Shown: positions 9,157-18,086, counted from the stretch's first letter. The stretch is DNA of 64,000 nucleotides from Planctomycetota bacterium (GCA_020638695.1 JACKIB010000026.1:1-64000); one strand, 5' to 3'. Translations and numbers: made by a program. The notes: generated from the sequence alone by a model not told the origin.

Positions 9157-9789
9157 CTAGAACGGCCAGATGGCCCATACCAGGGTGTCGAACAGGGTCG
9201 CGATCGGCCCGCGCGCGGTCATGCGGTTGTTCGCACCGTCGCTGGTGAACGACACGTGTGCGTCGGCGACCATCGAGGAGTTCACCGTGTTGGCGGCCGT
9301 CACGTCGTAGCGACGCACCAAGCCGCTGATCCGCAGCGTCTTGGTCTCGTCGTCGATGCGGATCACGCGCGTCCCGGCGACCACAAGGTTGCCGTTGGGT
9401 TGCACGTCGACCACGATCACCGCCACGCGCGCGTCGAACTTGGCGTCCTTCTCCTGCTTGGCCTGACCCGACTGCGCCTTCTCGGTGCGCGAGTCGATCT
9501 TCGGCAGGATGTTCTCCTTCAGCAGGTGGCTGCCGAGGGTGTAGGCCTCGAGGCGCCACGCCAGGTTGTTGCTGGCCGAGCGGTCGACTTTGTCCTCGTT
9601 CTTGACCTTGTGGTTCTCGGCGATGACCACCGTGAGGATGTCGCCGACGTTGCGCGCGGTCGTGTCCGAGAACGGGTCGACGGTGGTGGCCTCGTGCAGC
9701 GGATCCTGCGCCGCGAGGTGGACGGTGCACGCCAACGCGACGAACAGGGATCGGAGCAGGGGGCGGACGGTTTCGTTGTTGCCAGACAT
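9157..9789 (-). CDS. flgH: Flagellar L-ring protein (FlgH)
   Basis: 210 aa from the ATG at 9789. It forms the outer-membrane bushing. A signal peptide ends HLAAQ near residue 27. Unlike enteric FlgH I see no lipobox Cys, so this form may not be a lipoprotein. Family features are DPFSDTTARNVGDILTVVIAENHK near 42-65, then VVDVQPNGNLVVAGTRVIRIDDETKTLRISG and the end GPIATLFDTLVWAIWPF. It lies 11 bp after flgA and 4 bp before flgI. Confidence 0.95.
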   Translation of the reverse strand: MSGNNETVRPLLRSLFVALACTVHLAAQDPLHEATTVDPFSDTTARNVGDILTVVIAENHKVKNEDKVDRSASNNLAWRLEAYTLGSHLLKENILPKIDSRTEKAQSGQAKQEKDAKFDARVAVIVVDVQPNGNLVVAGTRVIRIDDETKTLRISGLVRRYDVTAANTVNSSMVADAHVSFTSDGANNRMTARGPIATLFDTLVWAIWPF

Positions 9790-9800
9790 AGCGGGTTTCC

Positions 9801-10799
9801 TCAGGAATCGATGACGACGAGCTCGGGCGAGACGACCTTCGCCAGCAGCAGAGTCGAAGCAGTTGTCCGCTGGTTGCGGGTCGATGCGTCGATCCGCCGC
9901 ACACGGATGAACTTGCCCACGTGGCCGCTCTCGAGCGCCTGCACGCGGGTACGGATGCGCACCAGTGCGCTGCGCACGTTGAGTTCGACGATGTCGCCGA
10001 CGCCGATCACCGCCCGGGACTGCAGGTGGCGCATCGTGAGCACTTCCCCGGCGCGCACCGTGCGGCGTGCTACCATCCCTTTCAGCTGGTCGAGGCTGGT
10101 GAGCGTCTGCGCGGTTCCCTGGGTGGTCTCGGCCCGTGTCCAGGTGACGTTCGACTCGTTCATCGGCGTGCCGGGGCGCAGCCCGTGGGCGGCGGCGAGC
10201 ACCTTGCAGTAGCGGGTCAGCGTGAACACCACCGGGACGGTCTTGAACGACTCCCCGTCGACCAGGATCTCGACGTCGCAGTGCGCATGACTGATGTCGA
10301 GTCGACCTCGCGCCAGACGAGCTCGCAGCTCGCGCGACCCGCGACCGATGGGCACGCGGACCATCGGCACCGCGCCACGCGGCTTGTAGTCGATGTCCGG
10401 TTCCTTGGCGGCGAGGATCGCGCGGTCCAGCACCTCGGTCGCCGCCTTGATCAGCTCGGCCGCGGTGACGTTGTGGATCGTCGGCTGCACGAACGACTGT
10501 TGTGCACCGGTGAAGGAGATCTCCGTCGCCTTGAAGCCGGCGCGGGTCAGGCGCAGCAGCAGGTCGTGCCGGCTGACCTCTCGCGTGTATCCCGCCTGAG
10601 GTGGCGGGCCGCAATCGACCTCGAGCACCTTCTCGGCCCGCTCCGTGTCCTCCGAGCGCACCGTCGCCACGTCGCGGACTTTGATCCGGAGTCCGGGCAC
10701 GGAGGCATCGGCGTGCAGGTCGATGGTGAGAGTCGGCTGCGCCGCGGGTTCGGCCCCCTGCGGCAGCAGCATTGCCAGTAGTGCGATTGTCGAGTTCAT
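9801..10799 (-). CDS. flgA: P-ring assembly chaperone (FlgA)
   Basis: 332 aa with an N-terminal export signal (1-20). FlgA is a periplasmic chaperone for FlgI polymerisation. The C-terminal 140 residues match the SAF/ChapFlgA domain: AAAHGLRPGTPMNESNVTW, LDQLKGMVARRTVRAGEVLTMRHLQ, and a last segment VIGVGDIVELNVRSALVRIRT. The N-terminal 180 residues are longer than in enteric FlgA (219 aa in total) and are less conserved. It sits between flgG and flgH in the common order flgF-G-A-H-I. Confidence 0.9.
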   Translation of the reverse strand: MNSTIALLAMLLPQGAEPAAQPTLTIDLHADASVPGLRIKVRDVATVRSEDTERAEKVLEVDCGPPPQAGYTREVSRHDLLLRLTRAGFKATEISFTGAQQSFVQPTIHNVTAAELIKAATEVLDRAILAAKEPDIDYKPRGAVPMVRVPIGRGSRELRARLARGRLDISHAHCDVEILVDGESFKTVPVVFTLTRYCKVLAAAHGLRPGTPMNESNVTWTRAETTQGTAQTLTSLDQLKGMVARRTVRAGEVLTMRHLQSRAVIGVGDIVELNVRSALVRIRTRVQALESGHVGKFIRVRRIDASTRNQRTTASTLLLAKVVSPELVVIDS

Positions 10800-10842
10800 G
10801 ATCGTCCTGTCCCGTGAATCACTGTGGTCACGACTGTCCGGC

Positions 10843-11637
10843 CTACCGCAGCACGTTGGTGGCGATCTGCAACATCTGGTCGCTGGCCTGGATCGCCTTG
10901 CTGTTCACTTCGTACGCGCGCTGGGCGACGATCAGGTTCACCAGCTCGTTCACGATGTCGACGTTCGACCGCTCGATGAACGCTTGACGAACCGAGCCGA
11001 AGCCGGCAGAGCCGGGGGTTCCCTGGACCTGTCCACCCGAAGCGGCGGTCTCCCGCACCACGTTGCCGCCCTCCGCGAAAAGACCGGATGGATTGATGAA
11101 CTTCACCAGGAGCACCTGACCGAACTCTGTGGTGGTGTCGGGGCTGCCGCCGGTTCGACCGGTCACGCGCCCATCAGTGCCGATGCTCACGTCCAACAAG
11201 TCCTGTGGCAGGGTGATCTCGGGTTGGATGACCAGACCGGCTTGGGTCACCAGCTTGCCGTCCGCGTTGATCTGCAGCTGTCCGTCCCGGGTGAACGCCG
11301 TCGAGCCGTCGGGCATCTGCACTTGCAGGAATCCGCTGCCATCGATCGCGATGTCGAGGTTGCGGCCGGTGCCCTCGAGCACGCCCGGGGTGAAGATCTT
11401 GGCGGTGGCCGACAACCGCGACCCGGAGCCGACCTGGAGACCGATCGGGCTCGGCGATCCGGTGGCGTCGCGGTTCAGACCGGGTGCCTGCAGGGTGACG
11501 TACAACAGGTCCTCGAACGAGGCCTGCGACTTCTTGAACCCCGCCGTGTTCACGTTGGCGATGTTGTGCGCGATGGTGTCGACCATCGTCTGCTGCGCCT
11601 TCATGCCGGTGGCGGTGGTGTAGAGACTCTTGAGCAT
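10843..11637 (-). CDS. flgG: Flagellar distal rod protein (FlgG)
   Basis: 264 aa, very close to the family's usual length (about 260). It begins MLKSLYTTATGMKAQQTMVDTIAHNIANVNTAGFKKS, the rod/hook motif, with the L-P-N-T-like signature at 26-35. The middle holds AFTRDGQLQINADGKLVT, and it ends FIERSNVDIVNELVNLIVAQRAYEVNSKAIQASDQML. It builds the distal rod that crosses the P and L rings. FlgF follows the same pattern but lacks this strict conservation. Confidence 0.97.
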   Translation of the reverse strand: MLKSLYTTATGMKAQQTMVDTIAHNIANVNTAGFKKSQASFEDLLYVTLQAPGLNRDATGSPSPIGLQVGSGSRLSATAKIFTPGVLEGTGRNLDIAIDGSGFLQVQMPDGSTAFTRDGQLQINADGKLVTQAGLVIQPEITLPQDLLDVSIGTDGRVTGRTGGSPDTTTEFGQVLLVKFINPSGLFAEGGNVVRETAASGGQVQGTPGSAGFGSVRQAFIERSNVDIVNELVNLIVAQRAYEVNSKAIQASDQMLQIATNVLR

Positions 11638-11667
11638 GGTTCTGAGGTTCGCGTGACTTGGTGTGGA

Positions 11668-12420
11668 TCAGGAGCTGAACACCGTGGCGTAGGCTTCCTT
11701 GATCTTGCCGAGCGTCTGCAGTGCCGAGGAGGAGGACTGGAACCCGCGCTGGTTGGAGATCATCTGCACCAGCTCGTGCACCGACTCGACGTTGCTCTGC
11801 TCCAGGTAGGTCTGCAGCACCGCGTTGGTCTGCGCACGGACGGGCTTGCTGCTGCCGAAGTAGGTGTAGCTGCCGCCGCCGACCGGCTGCAGCGAGTTGA
11901 GGTCGTCGATGCGGTACAACCCGAGCCGCGCGATCTGCGATCCGCGCACCTCGACACTGCCGTTCGGCGAGATTCGCACGTCGCGGAAGTCGACCGCGGG
12001 ACCGCCGTCGGCCGGCTTGATCACCACCGGCTCGCCGGACTCGCCCAGCAGTAGATCGCCGGACCGGGTCGACAACCGGTTCTCCGGGTCGACCGTCAGG
12101 TCGCCATTGCGCGAGTAGGCGTCGAGGCCCGACTTGGTTCGCACCTTGAGGAACAGATGCTGGTCTTGCAGCGCGATGTTGTTCGGTGAATCGGTGGCGA
12201 TCAGGTTGCCGACCCGCCAGTCCACGTGCTGCGCCGAGTCGCTCACCGCGAAGTAGTGCTGCAGCTGGTCCTCGAACCGCGTCCCGACCTCGTACGGCAC
12301 GGATATCCGCCGCTTGAACCCGTTCGAGCTGACGTTGGCCAGGTTGTTGGCCGTAGTGGCCTGGTTCTCCGTCAAGAAGAACAGGTTCCGAATCAGCGAG
12401 TCCTCTCCGATGCTGGTCAT
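11668..12420 (-). CDS. flgF: Flagellar proximal rod protein (FlgF)
   Basis: 250 aa. It has the rod-protein N-terminus (LTENQATTANNLANVSSNGFKRR, 16-38), a central SRNGDLTVDPENRLSTRSGDLLLG segment and the C-terminal helix YLEQSNVESVHELVQMISNQRGFQSSSSAL. It is called FlgF rather than a second FlgG because it sits directly before the much better conserved flgG and its N-terminus departs from the MLKSLYTAATGM form. It starts 4 bp after flgE and ends 31 bp before flgG. Confidence 0.9.
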   Translation of the reverse strand: MTSIGEDSLIRNLFFLTENQATTANNLANVSSNGFKRRISVPYEVGTRFEDQLQHYFAVSDSAQHVDWRVGNLIATDSPNNIALQDQHLFLKVRTKSGLDAYSRNGDLTVDPENRLSTRSGDLLLGESGEPVVIKPADGGPAVDFRDVRISPNGSVEVRGSQIARLGLYRIDDLNSLQPVGGGSYTYFGSSKPVRAQTNAVLQTYLEQSNVESVHELVQMISNQRGFQSSSSALQTLGKIKEAYATVFSS

Positions 12421-12424
12421 GGCA

Positions 12425-14419
12425 CTAGCGGACGATGTTGATGAGCTCAGCGAGGATCTCGTCAGTGGTCGTGATCACGCGCGAGTTCGCTTGGAACCCG
12501 CGTTGTGCCTCGATCAACTTCACGAACTCACTGGCGATGTCGACGTTGCTGTTCTCCAGAGATCCCGGTCGCACGAACCCCGCGCCGCTCACCCCGGCCA
12601 CGGTGTTCACCGGGTTGTCGGAGTTCGGCGCTTCGACGAACAGCGTGCTGCCCTGACGCAGGAGACCGCCCTCGTTGGGGAACAGCGCGATCCGCAGCAC
12701 ATTCAGCACCTGCGTCTGCCCGTTGCTGTATTGACCTTGCAGCTCGCCCTTCTGGGAGAACGCCCAGTTCAGCAGCTCGCCGGCGGCGTAGCCGTCTTGG
12801 TCGACTGCCTGCGCGGACCCCTTGTTTCCGGTCATCACCAGACCGTCGAACTGGCTGGCCGTTCCCAGGTCGACGGCGACATCCTGTGCGACGCCGCCGG
12901 TATTGGCGAACGTGAAGTTGAGTGCTGTGGCGTTGCCAGTGGTCAGCGAGCCGTTGTTGTTGAACCGGATGTTGTCGACCAGCCCGTTGTTGATCACCCC
13001 CTCGGAGGGATCCATGGTGGCCTCCAGGCGCCACTTCGCCTTGTCCGCCTCGTCGCGGGTGAAGGTCAACGTGACCGGGTGCCGTACACCCAGGCTGTCG
13101 AACACGTCGATGGTGGTGACGTGCGTGTCCGGACCGGTGCCGTCTTGGGTCAACACGATGGATGGGAAAAGCGCGCTGCCCTTGCCGGGGTTTCCCCCGA
13201 CCGGGTCGCCGATGTACAGCGACATCTCGGCAGGTCCGACGCTGTTGGCCTGGAGCTTCAGGTTGCCCTTGTCGTCGATCGACGCGGTGGCGCCATCCGT
13301 CTGACCCGACTTGAACGCGGTGTTGATGAAGTCGAGCAGATCCTGCACGGTGGTGCCGTCGTTCGCCGCCCCGTAGCGGAACACCGTCTCGACCTGCGAG
13401 TTGTCGGGCAGGTTGCCGCGCACCAGGATTCCGTCGCCCGACTGGTAGCGCTTGACGCGACCGGTGAGGTCGTTCAGGTCGGTGCCCAGTGAGCTCGTAT
13501 CCAGCGCGGTCTCGGTGCCACGCACCAGCGACTCGGACAGGTTGAACAGGGAGATCAACGACGGCACCTTGCCCTCGGTGATCTGCAGGGTCGCGCCGGT
13601 TCCCAACCGCACCGTGTCGATCGTGAAGCTGCCGTTGGTGTCGTTGCCGGTGACCTCGAGGTCGGAGACCTTCTTGTTGATCGCTGTGGCGATCTCCGAT
13701 GCGGTCGCGGCGGCAGCGTTCACGAAGTCCCCGCTTTGGAACACGATGCTCTGCGCGCCCTTGCCGTTGACGAACACGTTCAACGAGCTGGTGCCGACGT
13801 ACGACGTCATGTTGTAAGTCGTCCCGGTGCTCGGGGACCCGGTCAGCGACGCGGCGGTCCCGGACTTGAGCGCCGACTCGCTCTGGAACACCTCGGCCAG
13901 CGGACCCTTGACCTCGGCCGGCAGGTTGCCCTCGAACGCGACTCTGCTGGTCGCCTTGGGCGGCAGGGTGTCGGTGACCGGAACGTCGATCGAGGAACCG
14001 GAGCTGCTCACCACGCGGAGCCCGGTGCGCACGTCGACCAAGTTGCGGTTTGCGTCGATGCCGAACGCGCCCGCGCGCGTGTAGAAGGTCTGGCTGCCGT
14101 CGGTGAGGGTGAAGAACCCCTTGCCCTGCAGCGCGACGTCGAGCGGCCGCGAGGTGTCTTGGAACGTGCCCTGGGTGGTGGTCAGGTCGATCGAGGCGAC
14201 ACCGACACCGAGTCCGATCTGGGTCGGGTTGTTGCCGCCGAAGTTCCCGTTGGGGCCCGACCCCGGGCTGATGGTGAAGCTGAGAATGTCGCTGAACGTG
14301 GCACGGGATGACCAGAACCCGGGCGTGCTGACGTTGGCGAGGTTGTTGCCGATGACGTCGATGTAGCGCGAGTGGGCGCGCAGCCCCGACAGTCCCGAAA
14401 AGAGTGAGGTATTGACCAT
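12425..14419 (-). CDS. flgE: Flagellar hook protein (FlgE)
   Basis: 664 aa, longer than enteric FlgE (402 aa) but within the range of long-hook bacteria. The N-terminus is MVNTSLFSGLSGLRAHSRYIDVIGNNLANVSTPGFWSSRATF. The C-terminus is ENSNVDIASEFVKLIEAQRGFQANSRVITTTDEIL. The FlgE domain around 380-470 includes VTTIDVFDSLGVRHPVTLTFT. The extra residues form repeated Ser/Thr/Gly-rich beta domains (about 150-380) that would face outward. It follows flgD by 3 bp, and flgF starts 4 bp later. Confidence 0.96.
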   Translation of the reverse strand: MVNTSLFSGLSGLRAHSRYIDVIGNNLANVSTPGFWSSRATFSDILSFTISPGSGPNGNFGGNNPTQIGLGVGVASIDLTTTQGTFQDTSRPLDVALQGKGFFTLTDGSQTFYTRAGAFGIDANRNLVDVRTGLRVVSSSGSSIDVPVTDTLPPKATSRVAFEGNLPAEVKGPLAEVFQSESALKSGTAASLTGSPSTGTTYNMTSYVGTSSLNVFVNGKGAQSIVFQSGDFVNAAAATASEIATAINKKVSDLEVTGNDTNGSFTIDTVRLGTGATLQITEGKVPSLISLFNLSESLVRGTETALDTSSLGTDLNDLTGRVKRYQSGDGILVRGNLPDNSQVETVFRYGAANDGTTVQDLLDFINTAFKSGQTDGATASIDDKGNLKLQANSVGPAEMSLYIGDPVGGNPGKGSALFPSIVLTQDGTGPDTHVTTIDVFDSLGVRHPVTLTFTRDEADKAKWRLEATMDPSEGVINNGLVDNIRFNNNGSLTTGNATALNFTFANTGGVAQDVAVDLGTASQFDGLVMTGNKGSAQAVDQDGYAAGELLNWAFSQKGELQGQYSNGQTQVLNVLRIALFPNEGGLLRQGSTLFVEAPNSDNPVNTVAGVSGAGFVRPGSLENSNVDIASEFVKLIEAQRGFQANSRVITTTDEILAELINIVR

Positions 14420-14422
14420 GGG

Positions 14423-14917
14423 TCAGCTCGTCTGCTTGTCCGAGTCCGCGGTCTTGCCGGTGGTGGAGCTCGGCGTCTTGTTGCCCGGATCCGCGGGAGT
14501 GGAGATCCCGGTGATCTGATTCATGCCGATCTCGGACTCGCCGATGCGCAGCCGGACCTCGCCCTGCTCGTTGACGAAGATCGAGTCGACGATGCCCTTG
14601 CCCTCGCCGCCGCCATCGAGCGCGTAGGTGACTTCCTTGCCCAGCATCGTGCTGCCTTCGCTCAGGCTCTGCAGGCGAGCCAGCACCCCCTGGAAATTGA
14701 GCAGTTGCAGCATGTTGCTGTTCAGCTGCTTCTGCTCCTCCATCGAGCTGTAGGTCGCCATCTGCTGCATGAAGCTGTCGTTGTCGACCGGCTCGAGCGG
14801 CGTCTGGTTGCGCAGCTGGGTGATCAGCAGGCTGAGGAACGGGTTGTCGCCGAAACTGGCGGACTTGGTCGACAGGACGTTGGTTCCCGTGCTGCCGATC
14901 GCTGAGGTCGTGGTCAT
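14423..14917 (-). CDS. flgD: Hook-capping protein (FlgD)
   Basis: 164 aa from the ATG at 14917; the ORF runs open upstream but the added residues overlap fliK and look random. FlgD caps the growing hook and is released after assembly. The signature is in the first half: FGDNPFLSLLITQLRNQTPLEPVDNDSFMQQMATYSSMEEQKQLN. A short second half with GKEVTYALDGGGEGKGIVDSIFV replaces the longer C-terminal Tudor/Ig domain of enteric FlgD (231 aa). It lies between fliK and flgE. Confidence 0.93.
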   Translation of the reverse strand: MTTTSAIGSTGTNVLSTKSASFGDNPFLSLLITQLRNQTPLEPVDNDSFMQQMATYSSMEEQKQLNSNMLQLLNFQGVLARLQSLSEGSTMLGKEVTYALDGGGEGKGIVDSIFVNEQGEVRLRIGESEIGMNQITGISTPADPGNKTPSSTTGKTADSDKQTS

Positions 14918-14951
14918 GGTCTGGTGAGTTGTTGGTTCCAGTGGGGGCGGC

Positions 14952-16025
14952 TCACGCCCAGAAGTCGAGGCCGTCCGCGCTCCAGGCAACCGGTCGGGTC
15001 GGCTTGGCAGGGGTCGCGTCGGAACGGCGCGGTTCGGGCATGTCTTGGCCCGTAGATCGGTCGTGGTCCCGGGACGATGCCCCGAACTCGTGGGTGCACA
15101 CTTCGGCTTGCGACACGTCGAAGCCCTCGCTGGCGAGCAGCTGCCGCAGCTCGGGGATCTGCTTCTCGAGCATTCCGTTGAGTTCCGGCCGCTCCGCCGC
15201 GAGGCTGAGCAGCACGACCGCGCCCTTCTCGACCACCAGGTTGACGTCGAGTTGGCCGAGCAGCGGTGGATCGAGCCGCATGCGCATCTGACCGCCGTCG
15301 GGCAGCAACTTCATCGCGATGCGCTTGAACATCGAGTCACTCGCTCGCTGCAGCTGCTCGGCGGCGCGCAGGTCGAACGTGCGGTACGTCGGAGCGGCGC
15401 CGCGCGTGCTCGCGGCGCGCGAGCCGTGCAGCGCTTCGATGCGGGACCAGCCCGAGGGCGCAGCGGAGCCGGCGCTCGGTCGAGCCACGACTGCTGCGCC
15501 CGGTGCGCCGGGCAGTTGAGGCGTCGCCGCGGATGCGTCGTCGGCGGGCGCCGTGGCGGTGAGGGTGGAGGGAGACTCGGGGCCCTTGCCGGCAGCGATT
15601 CGCCTCCCCGAGTCCCCGTCCGAAGTCTGTGGCGTGCACTCGTGCCCTGCAGTGCGTCCGACGGGCGTCGCGTCGCGCTCTACCGGCGTAGCCGCGGGCG
15701 CCGTCGCCGTCGCCACGTCGCCTGCGTCTTGGTGCGACGGGGCCGGTTCGGGAAGCGCCTCGCGGCAGGCGGCGGGCTCGTGATCCAACCGATCCACCGG
15801 CTCCTCGCTCTCGAGTCTCGGGTTGCGCGTGTCGACCCGTTCCGTGGCCGGCCGCTGCTCGAGTTCGGCAGATGGTTCGACGCTCCGCAGCGCCTCGGCG
15901 AAGGATCCACGGCTGCGCTGTGCCGGGGCGGACGGACGCGGAATGGCGTCGAGCTCCAGCTGCACATGAATCGTGGTCCCGTTCAATTCCCTCACCTCTC
16001 CGGTGGTCCAGGGAGCACGCCGCAT
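14952..16025 (-). CDS. fliK: Flagellar hook-length control protein (FliK)
   Basis: 357 aa if the ATG at 16025 is used; the start is uncertain and the ORF is open further upstream. The N-terminal two thirds are Pro/Ala/Thr-rich and probably disordered, as expected for the molecular ruler. The C-terminal substrate-switch domain (about 230-320) is recognisable: LLPDGGQMRMRLDPPLLGQLDVNL, VVLLSLAAERPELNGMLEKQIPELRQLLASEGFDV. It is first in the hook run, directly before flgD and flgE, the usual neighbours. It is divergent from flgM, so 16026-16300 should carry promoters for both. Confidence 0.85.
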   Translation of the reverse strand: MRRAPWTTGEVRELNGTTIHVQLELDAIPRPSAPAQRSRGSFAEALRSVEPSAELEQRPATERVDTRNPRLESEEPVDRLDHEPAACREALPEPAPSHQDAGDVATATAPAATPVERDATPVGRTAGHECTPQTSDGDSGRRIAAGKGPESPSTLTATAPADDASAATPQLPGAPGAAVVARPSAGSAAPSGWSRIEALHGSRAASTRGAAPTYRTFDLRAAEQLQRASDSMFKRIAMKLLPDGGQMRMRLDPPLLGQLDVNLVVEKGAVVLLSLAAERPELNGMLEKQIPELRQLLASEGFDVSQAEVCTHEFGASSRDHDRSTGQDMPEPRRSDATPAKPTRPVAWSADGLDFWA

Positions 16026-16237
16026 GCCAACTGTTCCGGCCCCGGGGCTGTCGGCTGCAGCGCCCGCAGGTCTGGGTACCGGCGGCGGTGGCGTGGGGCA
16101 CCCCTCGTCCTGTCGAAGCAGCAGGCGGCAGCATCTGCCGGGTGCCTGCCTGGCAAGGATTGCCGAGTCAGCAGGGTTTTCCGGTAAAGCCGCGCGCGGC
16201 AGGCGCCGAATCCATGAACGGTTTCGCGGCGAATCCC

Positions 16238-16264
16238 TAAACCGGCCGAGATCGAGTCCGAGAA
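16238..16264 (+). promoter_or_regulatory. Candidate sigma-28 promoter of flgM
   Basis: TAAA at 16238-16241, exactly 15 bp spacer, then TCCGAGAA at 16257-16264. The FliA consensus is TAAA-N15-GCCGATAA, so the -35 is perfect and the -10 matches 6 of 8. The distance to the flgM ATG at 16301 is 36 bp, leaving a short leader with AGGAG at 16291-16295. A weaker candidate lies just upstream (TAAA 16185-16188, GCCGAATC from 16205). A sigma-28 promoter in front of the gene for its own anti-sigma factor would fit the known feedback design. Confidence 0.6.
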
Positions 16265-16300
16265 TGGGCACGGGTGGCACGGGCCCCCCGAGGAGAACTG

Positions 16301-16600
16301 ATGATGGGCATAGGCAGAATCGACGGCAGCAGCGAGTCCACCCCAGGGCCGAGGCACGGTGCCAAGATCGTGCCGGGTGCGCACGTTCCCGTGCGGCTCG
16401 CCACCGACAAGGCGGTGATCAGCCGTGAGGCGAAGCACGCCGTGGTGCTGACCGATGCTCGGGTCGAGCGGGCGCGCAGCGAACCGGCGGTCCGCGCCGA
16501 TCGCGTCGCCGAGGCCCGCGCCCGCCTCGAAACCGGGGCGCTGGATCAGCCCGAAGTGCTGCGCGCAGCGGCAGAGAAGATCGTCGACTCGCTCGACTGA
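16301..16600 (+). CDS. flgM: Anti-sigma-28 factor (FlgM)
   Basis: 99 aa from ATG 16301, 5 nt after AGGAG; the next codon (16304) is also ATG. The N-terminal half is unstructured, as expected for FlgM. The C-terminal sigma-binding helices are visible at 65-99: VRADRVAEARARLETGALDQPEVLRAAAEKIVDSL, which matches the family pattern R-x-x-x-V-x-x-L-x-x-x-I-x-x-G. FlgM holds FliA (18321-19058) inactive until it is exported through the finished hook-basal body. It is the only flagellar gene of the left block on the plus strand and converges with the lipoprotein gene 5 bp away. Confidence 0.88.
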   Translation: MMGIGRIDGSSESTPGPRHGAKIVPGAHVPVRLATDKAVISREAKHAVVLTDARVERARSEPAVRADRVAEARARLETGALDQPEVLRAAAEKIVDSLD

Positions 16601-16604
16601 TCGT

Positions 16605-17255
16605 TCAGCGTCGCCAAGTGCCGACCAAGCGGTGGCATGCGTAGGAGGCGAAGCGCTGCGGTGACAAGCGGATCAACCGAACCGAGTCCGGGGTGAGATC
16701 CGCGCTCGGCAGCGCGGTCGCCGCGTAGTGACGCAGGTCGGACATGCACGCGGCGGTATTGGTGTCGAACGTGGCGTCCGCCACCCAGACCCAGCTCCCG
16801 GTGTGTAGGGAGAACAGCCGCGCTTCGATGCCCAGGTGCGGCGGAAGGTACGGTCGGTAGCTGGAGATCCGGCCGACGATCACGCCGTCCAGCCGGTACT
16901 GGCGTGCCAGCTGCACCAGCGCCGAGGTCGATACTTGGCCGCGATCGAGGGCGTGGTTGACCGCGGCTTCCTCCGCCTTGCCCTCTGGCAACGCCACGAC
17001 CTGGAAGCGCTGCAACAGGTTGAGCTCGCGCGTCAGCGACCGGCGCACCATGCGCTCGTCGACCCGCACGCCGTCGCCCACCAGTAGTGGCAGCAGCATC
17101 ACGCGCCGCACGGTCTGCAGATCGCGGGCGTCGGCGAAGTAGTGGTTCACCGGGATCGGAGTGTCGGTCGATGCCCAGTGGCACGCTCCGAGCAGTGGCC
17201 AGGCGCTGGCCAGACACAGCGCCCGCCACAGCGAACGGGTCGGGCCGCGCATCAT
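16605..17255 (-). CDS. Flagellar-cluster lipoprotein, CsgG/TolB-N-like
   Basis: 216 aa from ATG 17255, with a lipoprotein signal ending L-L-G-A-C (Cys near 25). After the lipobox, RRVMLLPLLVGDG, RRSLTRELNLLQRFQVVALP, HALDRGQVSTSALVQLARQYRLDGVIVGRISSYRP and IEARLFSLHTGSWVWVADATFD follow the strand-helix pattern of CsgG, FlgT-middle and TolB-N-type domains that sit under the outer membrane. The function is not known. Overlap with the preceding lipoprotein and the neighbouring fliA suggest an envelope component of the flagellum. The exact family assignment is tentative. Confidence 0.68.
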   Translation of the reverse strand: MMRGPTRSLWRALCLASAWPLLGACHWASTDTPIPVNHYFADARDLQTVRRVMLLPLLVGDGVRVDERMVRRSLTRELNLLQRFQVVALPEGKAEEAAVNHALDRGQVSTSALVQLARQYRLDGVIVGRISSYRPYLPPHLGIEARLFSLHTGSWVWVADATFDTNTAACMSDLRHYAATALPSADLTPDSVRLIRLSPQRFASYACHRLVGTWRR

Positions 17256-17758
17256 CGGTTCGCGCCACCGAGCGGGGCGGGCTCCGTTCGGCTGGAATTC
17301 AGCGCATCTTCGTGGCTGCGGATCGCCGCCAGGTGCAGCAGGATCTTCGCTTGCTCCAGCTGGGCGTTCTTCAGCTGTAGCATGAGGATCTTGGTCTCCA
17401 GTCGCTCGTTGCTGGCCCGCAGCTCGGTGATCTCGTGGTTCGAGCTGGTCCCGACCTCGCGGCTCTTCGCCAGGTCGTGATTGGCCGTCTTGAGCTCGGT
17501 CTTCAACTTCTGCAGCTCGCTGTCGAGGCGGCTGATGCGCTCCTCGAGTCCCTTCGCGCGCGACTTCTCGCGCTCGAGGGCGTCGAGCAGATTGCTCTGG
17601 TCCGGGCCGCGGTTGATGCTGTCGCCACCGGTCGGCAGATAGCTCTCGTCGGGGCTGACCGGTTGTTCCTTGCGCGGTTTGCCCAGCACCGAGCCGAACA
17701 GGCTGCACGACGTGAGGCCGGCCAGGCAGCAGATCGCGAGGGCACGTGCGGGCCTCAT
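17252..17758 (-). CDS. Coiled-coil lipoprotein of the flagellar cluster
   Basis: 168 aa from ATG 17758. The signal peptide ends L-T-S-C, a lipobox with Cys near 18. Residues 60-140 are a continuous coiled coil (LLDALEREKSRAKGLEERISRLDSELQKLKTELK, then ITELRASNERLETKILMLQLKNAQLEQAKILLHL). I know no family for it. It overlaps its upstream neighbour (ATGA at 17755-17758) and its downstream neighbour (17252-17255), so the three genes are translationally coupled. A periplasmic spacer or scaffold anchored in a membrane is the simplest reading. Confidence 0.7.
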   Translation of the reverse strand: MRPARALAICCLAGLTSCSLFGSVLGKPRKEQPVSPDESYLPTGGDSINRGPDQSNLLDALEREKSRAKGLEERISRLDSELQKLKTELKTANHDLAKSREVGTSSNHEITELRASNERLETKILMLQLKNAQLEQAKILLHLAAIRSHEDALNSSRTEPAPLGGANR

Positions 17759-18003
17759 GCCACACCCCCGAGCTCGCCATCGTCGCCGGCGTGCCGGTCG
17801 TAGACGCACTCGATCACCACCGACGAGCCGCAACTGCAGCGCACCTCGATGCCGACCACCGCACCCTGATCGATCAGGGGGACGACCGACATGGCGCGCG
17901 TACCGCCGCCGACTGCGTGGTTGCTCTCGATGAACGCCGGTTGGTCGCTGTGCCGCACCGACGTCGCGGGAATCACCTTCCGCGGGGTTGCGGATCGGTT
18001 CAT
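17755..18003 (-). CDS. Small CSC-motif protein of the flagellar cluster
   Basis: 82 aa from ATG 18003; the longer ORF to 18042 adds nothing family-like. There is no signal peptide. The core, residues 37-72, reads MSVVPLIDQGAVVGIEVRC followed by SCGSSVVIECVYD, giving three Cys in a C-x-C-x8-C pattern that could bind a metal. Not recognised. It ends in a four-base overlap with the coiled-coil lipoprotein gene and lies 84 bp after the 76-aa gene downstream of fliA. Confidence 0.62.
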   Translation of the reverse strand: MNRSATPRKVIPATSVRHSDQPAFIESNHAVGGGTRAMSVVPLIDQGAVVGIEVRCSCGSSVVIECVYDRHAGDDGELGGVA

Positions 18004-18086
18004 GACGCTCCTTTGCCTCTCACTTCGGTGAACGGGGATCATTCACCGACTCCGCAGCAATCATCGACCGCAGCGGTGCTTCGGCT

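Noticed and set aside
9921..10781. Plus-strand frame of 286 codons opposite flgA
   Set aside because: Antisense shadow of a conserved gene with His/Arg/Gly-rich composition and no Shine-Dalgarno.
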